Assembly (NCBI GenBank): GCA_021292165.1
Contig: CM037876.1
Coordinates: 209,439,825-209,503,824 of the forward strand
Length of the DNA stretch: 64,000 nucleotides
From: Shinisaurus crocodilurus
Taxonomy: Eukaryota > Chordata > Lepidosauria > Squamata > Shinisauridae
Direction of reading: 5' to 3'
Positions 58,936-64,000 of the stretch are shown here, one piece after another (position 1 is the first letter of the stretch; every line of letters starts with the position of its first letter). A program made the position numbers and the translations under genes. A model generated the notes under the pieces. The model was not told the origin of the DNA. It ran no database searches and saw only the letters and a program-made list of their open reading frames with translations.

Positions 58936-59322
58936 ACTGAACTACTGTGGGAGCAATAACCATGAGATTTTTTTTTTTTTATTTTATTTTTTTATTTTTA
59001 TACCCCCCAAAAGCCGAAGCTCTCTGAGATGTTTGAAAGAAATGACTTTGTCTTTTCCATGCATAGTGTGCGGGATAAACTCATTGTTTTTAGACCAGGG
59101 ATGGTGAGCGTCTGCCTGTTTGGCTTACTGTGAGAAAAGGGAAAACCTTCCTCACGCCCTCCTCCTCTTTCCCACACAGCCAGAGGCAGGCGAGACACGC
59201 TGTGTTGTTGTGCGGCGTGGGTGCCTGCGCCTCACGCTCTCCGCTGCCCGGTGGCGCTGCTGAGTAGAGCCGGGCACTGGGCGCTTGCCTTGCCTGCGCG
59301 CCCGCACGCCCCCCCCCCCCCC

Positions 59323-59324
59323 GA

Positions 59325-59356
<32 letters not shown>

Positions 59357-59372
59357 GCTCGCTCGCTCGCTG
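59323..59372. repeat. (CAGG)n and (GCTC)n tetranucleotide repeats in the PLEKHA7 5' UTR region
   Basis: About seven CAGG units are followed by GGCAGG and then three GCTC units, ending roughly 17 bp before the start codon. Their length is likely to vary between individuals. Confidence 0.85.
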
Positions 59373-59386
59373 TGCGCGCGGCGAAC

Positions 59387-59475
59387 ATGGCGGCGGCCGA
59401 GGCGGTGGGGCGGGACACTCTACCTGAGCACTGGTCCTATGGCGTCTGTAGGGACGGCCGGGTCTTCTTCATCGA
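59387..59475 (+). CDS. PLEKHA7: PLEKHA7 coding exon 1 (start codon and first half of WW domain 1)
   Basis: This exon encodes residues 1-29 plus two bases of codon 30. PLEKHA7 is a junctional scaffold that links the cadherin-p120 catenin complex to microtubule minus ends and binds partners through its WW domains. The peptide opens with MAAAEAVGRDTLPEHWSYG and contains the first WW tryptophan (W16) and the GRVFFI strand. This matches the PLEKHA7 N terminus as I remember it and fits the paralogue PLEKHA5 less well. The ATG has A at -3 and G at +4, a good Kozak context. An earlier in-frame ATG at 59285 was not used, because the family begins at MAAA and the upstream residues are low complexity. 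The exon ends at a GTAAGG donor, phase 2. The three exons join in frame and were worked out by hand. Confidence 0.95.
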
Positions 59476-59639
59476 GTAAGGCGCCAGGCGGGAAAAGGAG
59501 ACAGTGGGGCGGGGGGGAGGGGGGTTGCTGCTAAATTCGTTCCTTCTCCTTTTCTCTCCGCTCTTCTTTCTCTCCTTTCCCACTTCCCTCACAACAGGCT
59601 CTACTAACAGGTGCATGTTTGCCGCTTCTCCCTCCTTAG
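59476..59639 (+). other. PLEKHA7: PLEKHA7 intron 1 (164 bp) with perfect branch-point consensus
   Basis: The intron begins GTAAGG and ends CTCCTTAG. It contains TACTAAC at 59602-59608, an exact match to the optimal branch-point consensus, 31 nt before the exon 2 boundary and followed by a pyrimidine-rich stretch. Confidence 0.85.
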
Positions 59640-59716
59640 CGACCTGACCCGCTCAACTACTTGGCTGCATCCTCGCACCGGGGAGCCCGTCAACTCGGGC
59701 CACATGATCCGCTCAG
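59640..59716 (+). CDS. PLEKHA7: PLEKHA7 coding exon 2 (end of WW domain 1 and linker)
   Basis: This exon encodes residues 30-55, with split codons at both ends. It completes WW domain 1 with W38, H40 and P41 (motif STTWLHPRTG), followed by the linker VNSGHMIRS. It follows a CTCCTTAG acceptor and ends at a GTGGGT donor. Its 77 bp restore the frame after exon 1 (89 bp): together they are 166 nt, i.e. 55 codons plus one base. The two WW-signature tryptophans are therefore split between exons 1 and 2. The neighbouring introns are only 164 and 313 bp. Confidence 0.95.
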
Positions 59717-60029
59717 GTGGGTGCCCTACCCCCGGCCACCCCACTTAGGGCAATGTGGGGGGGGAGGGAAGGAGGAGAAGAGATGCGAGACTCTTCTTTT
59801 CCCCGCGCGTTTTTTCTCCCCTTCGCCCCGCGCTCAGTGTTTGTGTTTGCCTTTCTCGCTCTCAGGGGAAGGGAGTGGGGGAGGATAACGACCTTTGTGT
59901 GACTGGAATTTACGCTCGCGTATCTCTAGGGCACAAAGGTCTCACTTCCCTCCTCCTTTCTCTCTTTGCCACTTTCTTTCCCTCCCCCGCTCCCCTTCCC
60001 CGCTCCCCTTCCCCCCCTTTCTCTTTTAG
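59717..60029 (+). other. PLEKHA7: PLEKHA7 intron 2 (313 bp)
   Basis: The intron begins GTGGGT and ends in a long C/T tract followed by TTTTAG. It is GC-rich and continues the CpG-rich promoter region. No repeat element is recognised in it. Confidence 0.85.
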
Positions 60030-60087
60030 ATCTTCCCCGTGGATGGGAGGAGGGATTCTCCGAAGAGGGAGCCAGTTACTTCATTGA
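60030..60087 (+). CDS. PLEKHA7: PLEKHA7 coding exon 3 (first part of WW domain 2)
   Basis: This exon encodes residues 56-74 plus two bases of codon 75. The peptide DLPRGWEEGFSEEGASYFI is the first half of the second WW domain, with W61 and the aromatic pair Y72-F73. The acceptor is a strong pyrimidine run ending in TTTTAG, and the donor is GTGAGT. The expected continuation of WW2 and the later PH domain are not in the remaining 3.9 kb, so exon 4 lies beyond the window. A 32-bp inverted repeat starts 42 nt after the exon end. Confidence 0.94.
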
Positions 60088-60129
60088 GTGAGTATTTCCC
60101 ACTCTCGAGGCACTCGCTTACTTCCCCTG

Positions 60130-60211
60130 GGGGAAGGAAAAGGAAGTAATCCTTCTTATGAGAATATTATATCTATCAGTCATAAGAAGGATTACTTCCT
60201 TTTCTTTCCCC
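60130..60211. repeat. 32-bp inverted repeat with 18-nt loop in PLEKHA7 intron 3
   Basis: The arms at 60130-60161 and 60180-60211 are reverse complements with one mismatch. The spacer 60162-60179 is AT-rich. The transcript would fold into a long stem-loop. Confidence 0.95.
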
Positions 60212-62464
60212 TATATGTTCGCTAAATGGATTCAGCGTCATTTTTTGGGGGGTGGGGTGGGGGGTCTTGTGTAAGTGAAATAAAGGGAATATTGATCTTG
60301 CTGTGTTTGGGAGCATAAATTCTGGCACTGTGTTGAGATATGTTTTAATGATTATAATAATGCCTACAAGTGTGTTAGCTTGCGTTTGTTGCCCTTTTGA
60401 GACTTCTGCTCTCCTTTCTTCTGCTGCACAAGCAACAGGTTTCGCCTTTTGTGGCTGTTTATATTGAATCGAATGCTTCTGGATTTCGAGCTGTGGTGAG
60501 TGGTTGACTGAATGAACGTCAGCCAAGCTTGGCTGAATGTCTCACGAACATAGTGGCTGGAACCTGTTGCCTGCTGCTGAACTGAAGTCAGTAGCAAGGA
60601 GGTTGTTATAAGGCTGGCTAATGGCATCTGATATGTGAAAGATTGTCACGTTTTTCTGCAAATAAAGTGTTTCGAGCAAATTAAATACTCGTAAATCTGT
60701 TAAAGCACACAATGGGCCATTTTGATATATGATGCATGTTGAAGATACAGCATTGCAAAAAGCAGAGCTAGCATCACAGGTAAAGCATTGGGGGAAACAT
60801 GATGAAGTTCTGACTGGCTGGTGTTGGTTCATAGAAAAATACATAAATAGTGTCTTAATTTTGCAACTTTTCTGTTGCAAAAAGAGAAGCCATTGTTGTC
60901 CTGTGGAATAACATTTTACAAGACATGATGTTTTCTTCTTATTTGTGCCTTTTGGTCATCCCATTTTCACTACTGCACTTTGAATAAAGCAGGAATGTTA
61001 CTGCAGATAACTAATATTTATTCTGCTGCTATACAGGGTTAGATCCCTGGAATTCTTTTTGCTGGGAGTTGTAGGACTTTTTTCTATCTAAACATGCATA
61101 GGATTGTGCCCTAACTATTTGTTCCGCTGTAGCTGAAACATTTATTTGGCGGTGTGAGTTTTTTTGGTTATAGGGAGGATGGATTTTTATATGGATAATA
61201 TGCTAGAAAAGTTGAGCAAGGGCAGCAAATTGTCACAACATATTACCTGAAGGAAACAATTCCTGCCCTGAGCCCTTAGATTTGCATGGTTGGAATGTCC
61301 CTGCAGTGCAGAAACATGCATTCACTTTGAAAGGTATGGGTGGTGCAGAATTACAATTGCTTTGTGCACCTGTTCAGTACATCGTATTACTTTAAAAGAC
61401 ATTATCATATTCCCGTGAGTTGAAAAACAAAATAGCCTGGGGACATTTTAAGGATAAATTGATGCCCAGAACAATGGAAGATGTTTTAATATGCAGTGTA
61501 TCTGGAAAATTGGGGGTCAAAGGGGTTGGCATAACAAGAATATGGAAGTTTAAACAGTTGGCTGCCATTTTGCCTTCTTGGCAACTTTTACCTTGGAAAC
61601 TGTGTCATGTGGTGTTTTTTTTAAAGGTTTGAAATTTATATACCGGTAATATTTATCATTGTAATTTGCTGGTAACCATACATATTTGGGTTAGAAGATA
61701 TGTATGATAAATAACAGGAATGCCCCATTTAACAAGTACCATATTCCTAAGTTTGGCTTTATTGCTGGATAGTTAAATGTCAACTGTGGCTAAGAGTCCC
61801 TTTTACTAGCTTCAGCTGGTTTGCCAGGTATACACTCTTTTGGGGAATACAGATCTTGCAAATATAAATGCTATGTTAATGTCCTATTTAGACAACTGCA
61901 ATTTGATCTATATGCGTCTGCCTTTGAACCCATTTGGAAAGTAGTTGCCCAGTTATCAATCGATACAAGATATAAATAACACATTACACTGGTTCTAAAT
62001 AAGCTATACTCAAATCTGCTTGAAATTCTGCATATGCTGCTCTCCTGCCTGTTGTCAGCTTGTCACACACAGGTGCCAGTGATGTGGGGCAGAAAAATTT
62101 CCAAAACTCATCTTTTTCCACTGCTTAATTTTTCCGTGGAAAATTTTCCATTTCACAGGTTCATTAGTAACAAATGGATGGCAATTGCAAGTACAATATT
62201 AGACAAGCTTGGCAGTTTCAAGGTTGTAATTAATGTTTCTCAGTGATTATCCCTAGCACATATGTGAGGTACATATATGTAATTGAAATACATATACATC
62301 TCAGTATGAAATGGTACTAATAAGTGGTGACAGCAAAACAGAAGGTGTCCCAATGACCTCCGTTCTTTGGGTTGCTAAAATATATTAGTATGTCAACAGT
62401 TTTCAGTACCTTTAGTTCCGCCCCCCCCCCTTAAATCTAAACACTGCAAGGGAAGTATATGCTA

Positions 62465-62715
62465 TTGAGCGGTATCCAGTGCTGCCTGTGTGCCAGAGGG
62501 ACTCATTGCTGGCACAATAGGAAGCTAGCACTTCCTAGAGCAACTGAAAATGAGCCAAAATTAGGAATGGAACAGGTCAGTGGAGCTCCCAGAAGGGTGC
62601 TCCACTGACCTGTCCCATTCTGGAAATAAGCGTTTCGGCTCATTTTCGGGGTTGCTCTAGGCTAGGGAGCACTAGCTCCTGTTGTGATGGCGGTGGTCCT
62701 GCTGGTACAATACAA
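62465..62715. mobile_element. Foldback (MITE-like) element in PLEKHA7 intron 3
   Basis: The sequence is an imperfect palindrome. CAGGTCAGTGGAGC pairs with GCTCCACTGACCTG at the centre, and GAAAATGAGCC with GGCTCATTTTC further out. Outer arms include GCTAGCACTTCCTAGAGCAA against the region near 62653. Ends and target duplication are not resolved. Confidence 0.55.
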
Positions 62716-64000
62716 TCAGTGGAGGAACCAGGGGCAGTGTTGGTTTCTTCCCATTGTTTTAAAGTTTTTCAAGTATTCCAGTAAAAAAAATTACATAGTA
62801 TAACATTTAAATCACATTAAGTTTGCTTTAATTCCTCTCTCCCCTAAATATTTCAGGTCAAATATTTGTGGTGTATTGGGACAAAAAATTAACATAGGAT
62901 ACTTTTTAAAGCTTTGTTTACTAAATACAAGTAAACACTAGAGCATCAGAAAATTTTCTAATGCAAATGGAAAAATGTCCAATTAACGTTACCTAATTTG
63001 CATTGGAAAAATTTCCAGTTCAAAATTTCCTGGAAAACCCACATTGCTAAGAGCTGCCATATGTAGGATTCTTTTTTGCAAGTTGGAAAATGTACTTTTT
63101 CAAGGGATTGCCAGTATTTGCAGAACATTTTGTCCTGCTGATGGTAGCATCCGTAAATGATCAGCAGGCTACAGGTGTGGATCCAGCACATGCAGCAACT
63201 TTCAAGAAGCCCCCACTGGCCTGATGGTCAGGTGAATTGGCTTTGTATTGATTCAGTTGAATGCCTGGCTACACTTTTTTTCAAGAACTGATGTTAACTG
63301 ATGTTTTTTTTCCAAGAACTGTTCCATTGTCAGTATCTCATCAGTTTAGCATAGCACTTTCTGGAACCTTGAAAGAGGTAAATGCTGAGAAGAAAAAGTT
63401 AGTGTCTTAGTGTCAAGAGATTTCCCTTTGCTGTCCATTTCCCTTCAAATCTTTTCAGCAACTTATCTTAAAATAACCCTCCTCAAAGCCATAAACATTT
63501 TCTTTTAAGAAAGATTTAAAAGGGTTGACATGACTGAAATTAACGTTCAACCAATTTAAGGTTCAATAAATATGTAGTTCATGGGATGTAAAGTAGCACT
63601 GGGAAATTAACTGTTTTCAGAAGATTTAACAATATACTGTTGGAGTCCTTATTGCTTAGATGACCTCGTACATAAATATTGGATGACAGAATGGCGTTCT
63701 GGCATAAGCAATAATGAATGATGTTCTGGCATAAGAAATAGACTTTGAAGCTCCAGTCTATCTCTAGTTGCATGTAGCTTCTAGTTGCATGTACCATAAT
63801 GTAATATAATGTTATGTGAGAATGTCATGTGATAATATGTGAGAATGTGAATGGAGATGCATATCCAGATGTGCATTCCATTTGAAAACAATGTAGCGCA
63901 GGCATTTGGATGTGCAACTGGATATGCTCATGCATTTTATGCTGGTAATTCTATGCATTATCTCCAGAGAAGATGATCAACGCATGGAAGCCTGCTTCTC

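Larger units (their letters stand above)
59200..59520 (+). promoter_or_regulatory. PLEKHA7: CpG-rich promoter / 5' UTR region of PLEKHA7
   Basis: A sharp rise in G+C and CpG surrounds the PLEKHA7 start codon, with runs such as GCGCGCCCGCACGCC and GCGCGCGGCG, while the DNA upstream is AT-rich. No TATA box is evident, as is usual for CpG-island promoters of broadly expressed genes. The 5' UTR carries a C-run near 59310-59323, a (CAGG)n tract and a short (GCTC)n tract. The transcription start cannot be placed from sequence alone. Confidence 0.75.
60088..64000 (+). other. PLEKHA7: PLEKHA7 intron 3, 5' portion
   Basis: From the GTGAGT donor to the window edge there is no further PLEKHA7 exon. The stretch holds a strong hairpin at 60130-60211 and a foldback element near 62465-62715. 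The rest looks like unique AT-rich intron sequence, and its short open frames match nothing I recognise. Confidence 0.8.

Noticed and set aside
59285..59386. Upstream in-frame ATG extending PLEKHA7 by 34 residues
   Set aside because: The added residues come from the (CAGG)n tract and C-run, and the family starts at MAAA with a better Kozak context at 59387.

Overview
This is vertebrate nuclear DNA, most likely from a squamate reptile. The evidence is the mix of interspersed repeats: CR1 LINE 3' ends with (CTATGAAT)n-type tails, L2-clade LINEs, tRNA-derived SINEs with pol III A and B boxes, many CAG...CTG-ended hAT transposons, solo LTRs, and one split vertebrate gene. Base composition, microsatellites and spliceosomal introns exclude a prokaryote. 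The species cannot be fixed from the sequence alone.

Only one host gene is supported. The first three coding exons of PLEKHA7 (plus strand) lie at 59387-60087 inside a CpG-rich promoter region, and intron 3 runs off the right edge. They encode the first WW domain and most of the second. The 59 kb upstream read as intergenic DNA filled with mobile elements in several age layers.

Layout. 1-9.5 kb: degenerate intergenic DNA with microsatellites, an unclassified dispersed repeat, a 257-bp hAT element with exact 8-bp target duplications, hairpin-array foldback elements and a minus-strand L2-like remnant. 8.5-12.6 kb: three copies of a LINE family whose ORF ends in a C2H2 zinc finger, plus a 738-bp hAT element with a (CTC)n tract and large hairpins. 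12.9-21 kb: two solo LTRs of one family, CR1 fragments and a SINE. 22-26 kb: a decayed ZMYM1-like hAT transposase. 26.2-32.1 kb: a 5.9-kb hAT element with matching terminal repeats, exact 8-bp duplications and a KIAA1586-like transposase ORF broken by two lesions. 33.5-36.6 kb: a four-level nest, in which a CR1 is split by a palindromic element, which is split by a 5'-inverted LINE, which is split by a GC-rich tandem array flanked by a 98-bp exact repeat. 38.3-40.5 and 50.3-52.3 kb: two almost identical non-autonomous hAT copies at different target sites. 47.4-48.7 kb: an L2-clade LINE 3' half with a 20-bp templated-looking insertion. 53.3-58.9 kb: more foldback and hAT elements and a LINE 3' end. 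59.2-64 kb: the PLEKHA7 promoter, exons and introns.

No CRISPR array, operon, rRNA gene or canonical stand-alone tRNA gene is visible. The long open frames in GC-rich stretches are by-products of stop-poor repeat sequence. The most interesting content is structural: the nest at 33.5-36.6 kb, the templated insertions, the hairpin-array elements, a hairpin module shared by two different hAT elements, and a dispersed repeat that carries perfect splice-donor consensus sequences.
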